Assembly (NCBI RefSeq): GCF_035573695.1
Contig: NZ_CP121694.1
Location: 1,836,501 to 1,900,500 of the forward strand
Reading direction: 5' to 3'
Source of the DNA: Metallumcola ferriviriculae
GTDB lineage: Bacteria; Bacillota; JADQBR01
DNA length: 64,000 nucleotides
Part shown: positions 50,925 through 60,218 of the stretch, piece after piece
Numbering within the stretch: the stretch's first letter is position 1
How the letters are laid out: every line of letters begins with the position of its first letter
The notes under the pieces: generated by a model
Told to the model about the DNA's origin: nothing
Databases searched by the model: none
What the model saw: only the letters and a program-made list of their open reading frames with translations
Program-made: the position numbers and the translations under genes

Positions 50925-52934
50925 ATGACTGCTAGTCGTCAGCTTTACTGGAATATCCATGGACACGGTTTTATGTATCTCTTATTTTTGGTGGCACTGG
51001 TAATATTCGGATATGGTATTTACCGTCAATACAAGCTTTGGCGGAGGGGACTTCCGGAAAATAGAACAGATGATATACCGACACGCATTTATAATGTCTT
51101 GGTTCATACTTTCAGTCATCGGCGTATTTTACGGGAGGGTTATGCCGGCAGCATGCATGGCATGATTTTTTACGGCTTTATTTTATTCGTTCTGGGTACC
51201 ACTGTCGTAGCTCTGCAGGCAGACTTTGGTTTAGAAATCTATCACGGCAGCTTATATTTATGGCTTTCCTTATTATTGGATTTGGGAGGCCTAGCTGCAA
51301 TTGTCGGTATTTTGTTAGCATATTACCGCCGCTATGTGCTAAAACCGGACCGTTTGGACAACAAACCGGATGATGGTTATAGCTTGCATTTGCTGTTACT
51401 AATAATTGTCACCGGCTTTATCCTAGAAGGGTTCCGTATTACGGCAACTCAAGACCCATGGGCCGCTTGGTCACCGGTGGGAATGGTAATCGGAAAGGTA
51501 TTTGGTGTTATGTCAGCCGGCGCTTTAAGTGGGGCTCATGTGTTCTTTTGGTGGTTGCACCTTCTTTTGGCTTTCGGCTTTATTGCATACCTGCCTTATT
51601 CCAAATTGCTGCATATTGTTACAACCCCATTAAATCAATTTTTCAGTACATTGAGGCCCAAAGGGGCATTAGCTGGTATTGATTTTGAGAATGAAGACCT
51701 GGAAAACTATGGTGTTTCTCAGCTTGAGCACTTTACGTGGAAACAGCTTTTTGATACCGCAGCCTGTACTCGCTGCGGCAGATGCCAGGATAACTGTCCC
51801 GCTTACCTGACAAAGAAGCCGTTGTCTCCAAAAGAAATGACTCAAGATTTGAAGGCTTATCTAGAAGATTGCGGCAGTGCTAAGCAGTCGATAGGTACCG
51901 GTGAAGAAGTGACTGCGGAAACGGCGGCAGCCGAAGAAAAATCTTTGGTCGGAGATGTGTTCAGCGAAGACACAATTTGGAGCTGTACCACTTGTCGAGC
52001 TTGTCAGGAGCAATGCCCGTCTTTGGTTGAGCATATAGATAAAACTATTGGTATGCGGCGGCATTTAGTATTGGAAGAAAGCAACTTCCCGGCAGAAGTT
52101 CAAACTGTATTCCGCAATTTAGAGAATAACTCTAATCCGTGGGGTGTGGGCTTTGCCGAGCGAGCAAAGTGGGCTGAGGGATTAGATGTGAAAATCCTAG
52201 AAGAAGACAGCGATGTGGATATACTTTACTGGCCCGGTTGCGCAGGTGCTTTTGATGACCGTAATAAAAAGGTTGCTGCTGCAGTGGTAAAAGTGCTGCA
52301 GGCCGCTGGAATTAATTTCGGGATTCTGGGCACGGAAGAAAAATGCTGCGGCGATTCTGCAAGACGCATTGGTAATGAATATTTGTTCCAGATGACTGCA
52401 GAAGAAAACATCGAAACCATTAAGTCATACGGCATCAAAAAGATAGTTACCCACTGCCCGCATTGCTTTAATACCTTAAAAAATGAATACCCAGAGTTTG
52501 GCGCTGATTTCGAAGTGGTCCACCATACTCAATATATTCGTGAACTTATTGACACCGGTGCACTGCCGCTTTGCAAATCTACGGATCTTGAAGTTACCTA
52601 CCACGATTCCTGTTACTTGGGTCGCTACAATGACGAATATCAAGCACCGCGTCAGGTCATTGACCGGTTAGGCGGCACTATCAAGGAGATGGAAAAGAAC
52701 AATAATCAAAGCTTCTGCTGCGGCGCAGGCGGTGGACGCATGTGGATGGAAGAAACATTGGGCAGCAGAATTAATGAGGAAAGAACGAAACAGGCTGTGG
52801 CGACCGGTGCCGGTACTGTAGTGACCAACTGTCCCTTCTGTCTCACCATGATTGAGGATGGTTTGAAGAACTATGAAGACACGGAAATGAACACTTTTGA
52901 CATTGCTGAATTGGTAGAAAAAGCATTACATTAG
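50925..52934 (+). CDS. Membrane Fe-S/cytochrome b oxidoreductase (Etf:menaquinone oxidoreductase-like)
   Basis: 669-aa protein with a NarI-like membrane domain (about five spans between residues 10 and 230, with several histidines that could bind b heme), two 4Fe-4S motifs (CTRCGRCQDNCP from C281 and CTTCRACQEQCP from C354) and two heterodisulfide-reductase-type CCG domains (CCGDSARRIGNEYLF at C474-C475 and CCGAGGGRMWMEE at C598-C599). This architecture is the DUF224-type oxidoreductase shown in syntrophic and other anaerobes to link EtfAB with membrane menaquinone. Placement directly after etfBA supports that role. GAGGGGGAGG precedes the ATG. Confidence 0.9.
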   Translation: MTASRQLYWNIHGHGFMYLLFLVALVIFGYGIYRQYKLWRRGLPENRTDDIPTRIYNVLVHTFSHRRILREGYAGSMHGMIFYGFILFVLGTTVVALQADFGLEIYHGSLYLWLSLLLDLGGLAAIVGILLAYYRRYVLKPDRLDNKPDDGYSLHLLLLIIVTGFILEGFRITATQDPWAAWSPVGMVIGKVFGVMSAGALSGAHVFFWWLHLLLAFGFIAYLPYSKLLHIVTTPLNQFFSTLRPKGALAGIDFENEDLENYGVSQLEHFTWKQLFDTAACTRCGRCQDNCPAYLTKKPLSPKEMTQDLKAYLEDCGSAKQSIGTGEEVTAETAAAEEKSLVGDVFSEDTIWSCTTCRACQEQCPSLVEHIDKTIGMRRHLVLEESNFPAEVQTVFRNLENNSNPWGVGFAERAKWAEGLDVKILEEDSDVDILYWPGCAGAFDDRNKKVAAAVVKVLQAAGINFGILGTEEKCCGDSARRIGNEYLFQMTAEENIETIKSYGIKKIVTHCPHCFNTLKNEYPEFGADFEVVHHTQYIRELIDTGALPLCKSTDLEVTYHDSCYLGRYNDEYQAPRQVIDRLGGTIKEMEKNNNQSFCCGAGGGRMWMEETLGSRINEERTKQAVATGAGTVVTNCPFCLTMIEDGLKNYEDTEMNTFDIAELVEKALH

Positions 52935-52974
52935 TTTAATTGGGTTTATATACCTGAGGAAGGAGTGAAAGTTC

Positions 52975-54153
52975 TTGAAGGAAGTAGTGATAGTTAGTGC
53001 CGTCCGTACAGCAGTGGGTAGTTTCGGCAAGTCATTGAATAACTCCCCTGCCGTAGACTTAGGTGCTCTTGTTATTAAAGAAGCGCTAAAGCGAGTTAAT
53101 CTAGACCCGGCGGAAGTTGATGAAGTTATTTTCGGAAATGTTCTCCAAGCGGGTTTAGGGCAAAACCCAGCCCGACAGGCATCTGTCAAAGCGGGGGTCC
53201 CGGTAGAAGTGCCGGCGTACACTTTAAACATCGTGTGTGGTTCAGGATTGAAGACAGTAGGGGAGGCAGCTCAGGCGATTAAGGCCGGTGAAGCAGATGT
53301 AGTGATGGCCGGGGGTATGGAAAGTATGAGTATGGCCCCTTATCTGTTGGAACAGTCTCGTTGGGGTCAACGTATGGGTGATGGTAAAGTTGCTGACGAG
53401 ATGATTAAAGACGGCCTTTGGTGCGCATTTAATGATATTCATATGGGAATTACCGCAGAAAATGTTGCGGAAAAGTTTAATGTATCTCGGGAAGAACAGG
53501 ATGCCTTCGCGTTTGAAAGTCAGCAGAGGGCAATTAAAGCGATTTCAGAGGGTAAGTTTAAGGATGAGATCGTACCTGTTTCAATACCGCAGCGCAAAGG
53601 CGAGCCCGTTATATTTGACACTGACGAGCATCCCCGGGCTACTACTTTGGAGAAATTGGCATCACTTAGGCCGGCATTTAAAAAAGGCGGTACTGTTACC
53701 GCAGGTAATGCATCAGGTATTAACGATGGTGCGGCAGCAGTATTGGTTATGTCCAAGGACAAAGCAGATAGTTTGGGTTTGAAGCCAATGGCCTACATTA
53801 GAAGTTCAGCAACAGCAGGTGTGGACCCGGCAATTATGGGAGTGGGACCTATTCCCGCATCCCAAAAGGCTTTAAAGCGTGCGGGTATAACTGTCAAGGA
53901 TTTGGACTTGGTGGAAGCCAACGAAGCTTTTGCTTCTCAGGCTATTGCTGTTTGTCGCGAACTGGAACTGAAACAAGAAATAGTCAATGTTAATGGCGGT
54001 GCCATTGCCATTGGTCATCCTATCGGTGCAAGTGGCGCCAGAATTATGATTACTCTGCTTTATGAGATGATAAAGCGAGAAAGCGGATTGGGTCTGGCTA
54101 CTCTGTGTATTGGCGGTGGCCAAGGCGCGGCGCTGGTCCTGGAGCGGAAATAG
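52975..54153 (+). CDS. Acetyl-CoA C-acetyltransferase (thiolase)
   Basis: 392-aa thiolase. The nucleophile is C88 in [10 protein letters not shown]; the general-base histidine is in [17 protein letters not shown] and the second cysteine in [11 protein letters not shown]. It splits or forms acetoacetyl-CoA at the end of short-chain beta-oxidation. TTG 52975 follows AGGAAGGAGTG. It follows the membrane oxidoreductase by 40 bp, completing the fatty-acid cluster; no acyl-CoA dehydrogenase, crotonase or hydroxyacyl-CoA dehydrogenase is present here, so those must lie elsewhere. Confidence 0.95.
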   Translation: MKEVVIVSAVRTAVGSFGKSLNNSPAVDLGALVIKEALKRVNLDPAEVDEVIFGNVLQAGLGQNPARQASVKAGVPVEVPAYTLNIVCGSGLKTVGEAAQAIKAGEADVVMAGGMESMSMAPYLLEQSRWGQRMGDGKVADEMIKDGLWCAFNDIHMGITAENVAEKFNVSREEQDAFAFESQQRAIKAISEGKFKDEIVPVSIPQRKGEPVIFDTDEHPRATTLEKLASLRPAFKKGGTVTAGNASGINDGAAAVLVMSKDKADSLGLKPMAYIRSSATAGVDPAIMGVGPIPASQKALKRAGITVKDLDLVEANEAFASQAIAVCRELELKQEIVNVNGGAIAIGHPIGASGARIMITLLYEMIKRESGLGLATLCIGGGQGAALVLERK

Positions 54154-54163
54154 AAATTATCGG

Positions 54164-54192
54164 GAGATACTCTTTTGGGTATCTCTTTTTTC
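54164..54192 (+). terminator. Terminator after the thiolase
   Basis: GAGATAC (54164-54170) and GTATCTC (54179-54185), then six T. Confidence 0.8.
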
Positions 54193-54193
54193 T

Positions 54194-54491
54194 ATGTATA
54201 GGAAATTATGGGTTGTGGATAATTTCCTATACATGGGGGTTGTTAAGGGGGCATGCCCCCTTATGTTAAATGCAGGAGGGTCACAGCGAAGCGACCTAGG
54301 GCGAGTGGCGTCACGAATAAGTGACGCCAAGGTACGAGCGCCGCCGAGTCGGTGAGGCGGCCGGGTGCGCAGCACCCAGGGGTTCCCTGGGTAAGAATAT
54401 AGAGAGACTTGGCAACTTGTTGCCTAGTCGATCTTAATGCCCTTGGGTGCAAAAGCATTACCTTTTGAGGCCGAAGGCATGAAATGCTTTT
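54194..54491. repeat. Hairpin-dense non-coding island
   Basis: Within 300 bp: 16-bp inverted arms 54194-54209/54219-54234; a 20-bp perfect palindrome around GGGGGCATGCCCCC (54244-54263); TGGCGTCAC/GTGACGCCA (54306-54329); GCCGCC/GGCGGC (54340-54361); GGGTGC/GCACCC (54363-54377), which shares bases with CCCAGGG/CCCTGGG (54375-54391); GGCAAC/GTTGCC (54411-54424); AAAAGCATT/AATGCTTTT (54451-54491). The local GC content is raised. No gene is supported. Could be a structured RNA or a non-autonomous repeat. Positions 54492-54679 show nothing further. Confidence 0.7.
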
Positions 54492-54679
54492 GTTCTGCCA
54501 GAAAGGTTTTTGCTATTCCAGTTGTCATTACTTGTTTAATTTAGGGAAATGCTGGGCATAGGAATGGTGAGGGGAAATAAAAAAAGGAATTTAATCTCCA
54601 TTGTCGAAATCTATGTGAGATTACAGTGATTGTACTTAATGTCACAAACTGCCCGGTAGGGGCATGAAGGAGGAAGAAT

Positions 54680-55714
54680 ATGAAAAACGATCTTTTTTTA
54701 CGGGCCTGTAGGCGAGAAAAGGTGGAATACACGCCGGTATGGTTGATGCGTCAGGCTGGCAGGTACATGGAAGAATACATGAAAATCCGCAGAAAACATA
54801 CTTTCCTAGAGATGTGTAAAACCCCTGAACTGGCTGCGGAAGTAACATTGCAGCCTGTTAACCGCATCGGTGTGGATGCCGCGATACTTTTTGCAGACAT
54901 TCTACTGCCTTTGGAAGGTATGGGCATGGATTTGGAGTTTGCCAAAGGGGAGGGACCGGTGTTACACAATCCCGTACGCAATGAACAGGATGTAAATAAT
55001 CTAAGACTGATCGAACCAGAAGAAGATGTGCCCTATGTTTTGGAGGCCATTAAATTAGTGCGCAAAGAATTGGATGGAAGGGTTCCACTAATCGGCTTTT
55101 CTGGTGCACCCTTTACTCTGGCCAGTTATATGATTGAAGGCGGCGGGTCAAAAACGTATTTAAACTGCAAAAGTTTGATGTGGCAGGCACCGAATGTTTG
55201 GCACGAACTAATGGATAAGATTGCTAAAGTAGTGGTTAGCTATTTGAAGGCTCAAGTAGAGGCCGGTGCTCAAGCGGTACAAGTTTTTGATTCTTGGGTG
55301 GGTACTCTTTCGCCTAAGGATTATCAGGAATATGTGATGCCCCATTCCCGTTTTGTCATGGAGCAGTTAAAGGAAACCAGCGTGCCGGTTATCCATTTTG
55401 CCAATAATGCTTCTACCATGCTGGAGAAAGTTACCGAAGCAGGCGGGGATGTAATCGGTGTTGATTGGCGGATAAACTTGGACCAAGCATGGCAGCGGAT
55501 TGGCTATGATAAGGCCATACAAGGGAATTTAGACCCTGTTACTTTAATGGCACCGCCAAAGGTAATTGAACAGAAGGTAAAGGATATTCTTGAACAGGCG
55601 GATAACCGTCCGGGGCATATTTTTAATCTCGGTCATGGCATTAATAAGGAAACGCCGGTAGAGAATGTGATTGCTATGGTGGAAGCGGTACAGAAGCACA
55701 GTAAACGTAGTTAA
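54680..55714 (+). CDS. hemE: Uroporphyrinogen decarboxylase
   Basis: Converts uroporphyrinogen III to coproporphyrinogen III. The signature near the N-terminus is TPVWLMRQAGRYMEEY (residues about 17-32); others are LFADILLPLEGMGMDLEF, GFSGAPFTLASYMIEGGGS and FDSWVGTLSPKDYQEYVMP; ends GHIFNLGHGINKETP. 344 aa. GGAGGAAG precedes the ATG. First of the hemE-hemH-hemY cluster, the same order as in Bacillus. Confidence 0.96.
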   Translation: MKNDLFLRACRREKVEYTPVWLMRQAGRYMEEYMKIRRKHTFLEMCKTPELAAEVTLQPVNRIGVDAAILFADILLPLEGMGMDLEFAKGEGPVLHNPVRNEQDVNNLRLIEPEEDVPYVLEAIKLVRKELDGRVPLIGFSGAPFTLASYMIEGGGSKTYLNCKSLMWQAPNVWHELMDKIAKVVVSYLKAQVEAGAQAVQVFDSWVGTLSPKDYQEYVMPHSRFVMEQLKETSVPVIHFANNASTMLEKVTEAGGDVIGVDWRINLDQAWQRIGYDKAIQGNLDPVTLMAPPKVIEQKVKDILEQADNRPGHIFNLGHGINKETPVENVIAMVEAVQKHSKRS

Positions 55715-55754
55715 CTTTTGGCGTTGCTGAAACGGTAGTCAAGGAGGTTGCTAG

Positions 55755-56663
55755 ATGCAGAACAAATTTGGCGTACTGCTGATGGCTTTTGGCGGGCCGG
55801 ATAAACCGGAAGCAATAGAACCTTTCGTTTCTAGCTTGCTTGGAGGTAAAAAACTTCCCCCTGCGGCAATGGAGAAAATTAAAGAAAGATATCGTTTAAT
55901 CGGTGGTAGTTCACCGTTGGTGAAAATAACTAAAAACCAGGCGCAGGTATTACAAAAGGTATTGAATATTCCTGTGGAAGTGGGTTTATGTTACGCTCGA
56001 CCCGATATTAAAAAGGGAATTTCCGCCCTGATTGATTTGGGTGTGGAAAAAATTATTGCAGTCAGTCTCTCGCCTCATTATTCTCGGGTAAGCACCGGCG
56101 CTTACCGTAATGAAGTTCAGCGTGTGATGGAAGAAATGAAACCGCCGGCAGAGGTTGTTTTTGCCCGGGGATGGTATGACCACCCGGAAGCAATAAAAGC
56201 ATATTACGAAAGAATTAAGCAAGCATTGCTGCAATTTCCGAAAAAAGACCGCAACGATGTAGAAATAATTTTCAGTGCCCATAGTTTGCCTACTGCGTAC
56301 ATGGCAGAGGGTGAACCATATGTAGATGAGTTAGATGCTACAGTAAGGTCTTTGGTGCAGTTACTGCCGGGACATCAGTGGCACCTTGCCTACCAGAGCA
56401 AGGGCGGCGGTAAAGGTGACTGGCTGGGTCCGGAAGTTGAGACAGTTTTGGATAGTTTGGTGCAAAGTGGTCAAGCCAACGTGTTATTGGTGCCGCTAAG
56501 TTTTGCCTCTGACCATGTTGAAACTCTCTACGATATTGATATTATAATAAAAAATCATGCAAAAGAACTGGGCCTAAATATGCAGCGTTCAGAAGCGTTA
56601 AATGATGAGCCCCAGTTTATTACTGCCTTGGCAGACATTGTTCAAGATATTATTCAGGGCTAG
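55755..56663 (+). CDS. hemH: Ferrochelatase (coproporphyrin or protoporphyrin)
   Basis: 302-aa cytoplasmic ferrochelatase that inserts iron into a porphyrin. Conserved segments: LLMAFGGPDKPEAIEPF, RYRLIGGSSPLVKITKNQ, SLSPHYSRVSTGAY, IFSAHSLPT with the metal-binding histidine, AYQSKGGGKGDWLGPEVE and PLSFASDHVETLYDID with its glutamate. In Gram-positive bacteria this enzyme usually acts on coproporphyrin III (CpfC) rather than protoporphyrin. The substrate cannot be decided by eye. AAGGAGG precedes the ATG. Confidence 0.94.
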   Translation: MQNKFGVLLMAFGGPDKPEAIEPFVSSLLGGKKLPPAAMEKIKERYRLIGGSSPLVKITKNQAQVLQKVLNIPVEVGLCYARPDIKKGISALIDLGVEKIIAVSLSPHYSRVSTGAYRNEVQRVMEEMKPPAEVVFARGWYDHPEAIKAYYERIKQALLQFPKKDRNDVEIIFSAHSLPTAYMAEGEPYVDELDATVRSLVQLLPGHQWHLAYQSKGGGKGDWLGPEVETVLDSLVQSGQANVLLVPLSFASDHVETLYDIDIIIKNHAKELGLNMQRSEALNDEPQFITALADIVQDIIQG

Positions 56664-56678
56664 TTAGAGGTGTTATAA

Positions 56679-58076
56679 ATGAAAAAGGTAACCGTGATTG
56701 GCGGTGGCATATCAGGTTTGGCCGCTGCCTATACACTGGAGCAGAAAGGCCGGGATAATTACTCGGTAACACTGGTTGAAGCAGGGTCTGAATTGGGCGG
56801 AAAGATGCAAAGTGTAACTGTAGATGGTTTTACGGTAGAGGGTGGGCCGGACTGTTTTTTGGCGCAAAAACCTGCGGTGGATAGATTAAGCAGGGAAATT
56901 GGTGCGGATGGTGATATCATTGGCACAAGTGAAGAAAATAAAGGAACATTTATTCTTTCTGGCAGCAAGCTGCACGTACTGCCGGAAGGACTGATGTTGA
57001 TGGTACCTACAAAAATTATACCCTTCGCGCTGAGCCCGTTGATTTCTTGGCCGGGTAAGATTAGGATGGGGATGGATATGTTTCTTCCCAGGCGAAAAGG
57101 AAACGGTGACGAAAGCTTGGGTTCTTTTGTAACTCGCCGGCTAGGACGCGAAGCGCTGGATAAGATTGCTGAACCCCTCATTGGTGGCATTCATGCCGGT
57201 GATCCGGAAAACATGAGTCTTAAAGCCAGTTTTCCCCGGTTCTTGGAGATGGAGCGTAAGCACCGTAGTTTAATCAAGGCGATGTTAGCGTCAAAACGTC
57301 AGGCACCACCTCAAAAGGATAAAAAGGCAACGTATTTCATGTCTTTTAAACATGGAATGGGCGAACTGCCTCAAGCTGTAGCTGAAAAACTTGAAAACGT
57401 AGATATTAAACTAAATACTAAAGTTAAAGATTTGCAGTATGACGGTAAATTTACTGTAACTACCAGCAAGGGAGAACAGTGGCAGACTGATGCAGTGGTT
57501 CTTGCAGTTCCGGCGTATGCCGGTGCTGACATCATTGAAGGACTTGAACCACAACTCGCCCAAACTTTAAGAGGAATTAATTTCGTAAATTCCGCTACCG
57601 TATCGCTGGCATTTCGAAAGAAAGACCTGGGACGAACATTACCAGGGTTTGGCTTTGTTATTCCTTCGGGTGAAAAACGGGATATTATGGCGGTAACCTA
57701 TAGTTCGCAAAAATTTAAGCACCGTTCGCCTGATGAGGATCATCTGCTTGTCCGCTGTTTTGTGGGCGGCCCGAAAAATCAAGAACTAGTACTCCTAAAT
57801 GACAGTGAAATGTTAGCTAAGGTTCAGGCGGAACTTAAAAGTATTTTAGAAATTACAGCCGAACCCGTTATGACTAAGATTTTTCGTTGGAATCAGGGAA
57901 TGCCCCAGTATTCCATGGGGCATTTGGAGAGAGTGGCCAGTATTGAACAACGTTTGAGCAAGTTTCCCGGGTTGACCATAGCAGGAAATTCTTATCGCGG
58001 CATCGGGGTACCAGATTGCATTGAATCAGGTATCAGAGCAGCAAAAAATGTTATGGGAGAAAAAGAGGAACATTAA
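56679..58076 (+). CDS. hemY: Protoporphyrinogen/coproporphyrinogen III oxidase
   Basis: 465-aa FAD-dependent oxidase. The Rossmann motif VIGGGISGLAAAYTLEQKG is at the N-terminus, followed by the GGKMQSVTVDGFTVEGGPD pattern; the C-terminus has AGNSYRGIGVPDCIESGIRAAK. The Gram-positive HemY type oxidises coproporphyrinogen III to coproporphyrin III (CgoX) and uses oxygen when present; in an anaerobe the natural electron acceptor is unclear. The start ATG follows AGAGGTG, 16 bp after hemH. Confidence 0.92.
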   Translation: MKKVTVIGGGISGLAAAYTLEQKGRDNYSVTLVEAGSELGGKMQSVTVDGFTVEGGPDCFLAQKPAVDRLSREIGADGDIIGTSEENKGTFILSGSKLHVLPEGLMLMVPTKIIPFALSPLISWPGKIRMGMDMFLPRRKGNGDESLGSFVTRRLGREALDKIAEPLIGGIHAGDPENMSLKASFPRFLEMERKHRSLIKAMLASKRQAPPQKDKKATYFMSFKHGMGELPQAVAEKLENVDIKLNTKVKDLQYDGKFTVTTSKGEQWQTDAVVLAVPAYAGADIIEGLEPQLAQTLRGINFVNSATVSLAFRKKDLGRTLPGFGFVIPSGEKRDIMAVTYSSQKFKHRSPDEDHLLVRCFVGGPKNQELVLLNDSEMLAKVQAELKSILEITAEPVMTKIFRWNQGMPQYSMGHLERVASIEQRLSKFPGLTIAGNSYRGIGVPDCIESGIRAAKNVMGEKEEH

Positions 58077-58081
58077 ATAAA

Positions 58082-58107
58082 AAAACGGTACCTTCGAGTA
58101 CCGTTTT
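58082..58107 (+). terminator. Terminator after hemY
   Basis: AAAACGGTAC (58082-58091), a loop with CTTCGA, GTACCGTTTT (58098-58107). Confidence 0.85.
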
Positions 58108-58161
58108 CATCTGTCTGGGTTTTTCATAGCCTAGTTACAGCAATGCGGGACATCCATCCCC

Positions 58162-58176
58162 AATGGTGTCTGGCAC
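58162..58176. repeat. Partial copy of the GGTGCC-GGCACC repeat
   Basis: AATGGTGTCTGGCAC matches 14 of 15 bases of the core at 38136-38150, without the long flanking arms. Confidence 0.5.
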
Positions 58177-58226
58177 AGCTCTTAAGATGTAGGATAGGAA
58201 CTACATAGCCGACAAATATTTTGTAA

Positions 58227-58445
58227 TTATTCGCCCAAAAGTTTTTTTAGCCGCTTTATTCGGTCTGTCACACCGGCAAGCTGTTGCTCATACTTGGCCC
58301 GGGTGTTACCGGGTAGGTGACAGGACGAATGTTTCAGGACAAAATCCATTTCCTCCTCGATCTCTTCGCACAGCTCCTGATGCTCCTTTAGGAGTGCCAC
58401 TAATTCTTCTTTAGTCAAATCATCCCATGGTTTGGCCGGTTTCAT
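58227..58445 (-). CDS. Small coiled-coil protein, function unknown
   Basis: 72 aa, strongly charged: KPWDDLTKEELVALLKEHQELCEEIEEEMDFVLKH, then a second helix YEQQLAGVTDRIKRLKKLLGE. Two predicted helices of heptad character separated by SSCHLPGNTRA. GGAGGTGGGG lies 3-8 bp before the ATG 58445 on the minus strand, a strong ribosome site. No family recognised. Confidence 0.7.
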   Translation of the reverse strand: MKPAKPWDDLTKEELVALLKEHQELCEEIEEEMDFVLKHSSCHLPGNTRAKYEQQLAGVTDRIKRLKKLLGE

Positions 58446-58649
58446 TACCCCACCTCCAAAAAAAAATATGACATTGGCTTACCGTTTTACGCCAATACAT
58501 GGGTATTATATCACAGGTAATTTTATTGGCGAAAGAGGATTTTCGAAAAACCAGGCAGATTCCCGTACAACTCCACAATTTGGTGGTGATATGTTACAAT
58601 TTATTTTATATAATTATCCTAGAAGATTTGAAGCAGGAGGAGGAATTCG

Positions 58650-59255
58650 GTGAAGATTGGTGTGGATATAGACGGTGTTATCAATGACATTCTAACTATC
58701 TGTGTCGAAAAACTTAATCAGCATCTGGACAAAGAATTAAGCGTTCATGATATAAGTGATTATGATCTTTCCAAGTGCTACCAAGTGACTTATCAGGAAA
58801 TGCAGGATTTTTTTGTGAAGGAGGAAGAGAGCATCTTGGAAAGTGTGGTTCCCCAACCTACAGCGGCTGCCATACTTAAAGAGTTGATTGATTGCCACAG
58901 AGTAACATTAATCACTGCACGTCCAGCCAGTCAGCGGCAGGTTACAGCAGGATGGTTGAAAAAGCATGGTATACCCTATGATAAACTGATAACCATTGGG
59001 TCCCATGACAAACGTGAAGCTTGTCTTGAGGAGCAGGTAGATATTTTTATAGAGGACCGATTGGAAAACGCGTTGATGATTAACGGAATGGGCATTCCGG
59101 TACTGCTAATGGATGCGCCCCATAACAAAGGGAAACTGCCTGACGGTATTAAAAGGGTATTTAGTTGGCAAGATATTCGTGCAGAGCTTTCTGCTGATAC
59201 GATAGGAAAATTTAAGTTAGGGAAAAATATCGCAAAAATTGCCGAAAAGGATTGA
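58650..59255 (+). CDS. HAD-superfamily 5'(3')-deoxyribonucleotidase-like protein
   Basis: 201 aa. The HAD motif 1 is KIGVDIDGVIND (catalytic aspartates D6 and D8), motif 2 is TLITARPA, and motif 4 is VDIFIEDRLENAL. The domain arrangement fits the NT5C family that dephosphorylates deoxynucleotides, although sugar-phosphate substrates are possible. GTG 58650 follows GGAGGAGG. It is just upstream of pyrR, hinting at a nucleotide role. Confidence 0.82.
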   Translation: MKIGVDIDGVINDILTICVEKLNQHLDKELSVHDISDYDLSKCYQVTYQEMQDFFVKEEESILESVVPQPTAAAILKELIDCHRVTLITARPASQRQVTAGWLKKHGIPYDKLITIGSHDKREACLEEQVDIFIEDRLENALMINGMGIPVLLMDAPHNKGKLPDGIKRVFSWQDIRAELSADTIGKFKLGKNIAKIAEKD

Positions 59256-59280
59256 CATGCTGACACCGTTTGGGTAAACT
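59252..59280 (+). promoter_or_regulatory. Probable sigma-A promoter of the pyr operon
   Basis: TTGACA (59252-59257), 17-bp spacer, TAAACT (59275-59280), about 25 bp before the PyrR-binding loop and overlapping the 3' end of the previous gene. Confidence 0.55.
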
Positions 59281-59299
59281 GTCCATAGTATAAAAATTC

Positions 59300-59969
<670 letters not shown>

Positions 59970-59984
59970 CCGGATGGTCCTTTA

Positions 59985-60078
59985 AATTGGTCCCGTGAGG
60001 CTGATAAGGACGGTAACAGGCAGTTTATTTTTATGCTGTCTAGTGACCTCCAGCCTTAAAGGGCTTGGAGGTTTTTTT
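59985..60078 (+). promoter_or_regulatory. PyrR-binding RNA attenuator 2 (before uraA)
   Basis: AATTGGTCCCGTGAGGCTG (59985-60003) is the second PyrR loop. ACCTCCAGCC (60046-60055) and GGGCTTGGAGGT (60061-60072) form the terminator stem with T7. Confidence 0.9.
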
Positions 60079-60218
60079 AGTTTTGAAGCAAACCGACAGC
60101 GTTAGTTAAGCTTTATGCCCAATAAAAGTTCTTGAAAGGAGTGAACCGGGGGGAAGTTTCAAAATTAGGGATTTTTGGCGGGTATTTTTGAAATTATATC
60201 ACTGAGGGGGAATAATTC

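Noticed and set aside
54110-54355. 81-aa and neighbouring ORFs over the hairpin island
   Set aside because: Made of palindromic sequence, no ribosome sites and no protein-like pattern.
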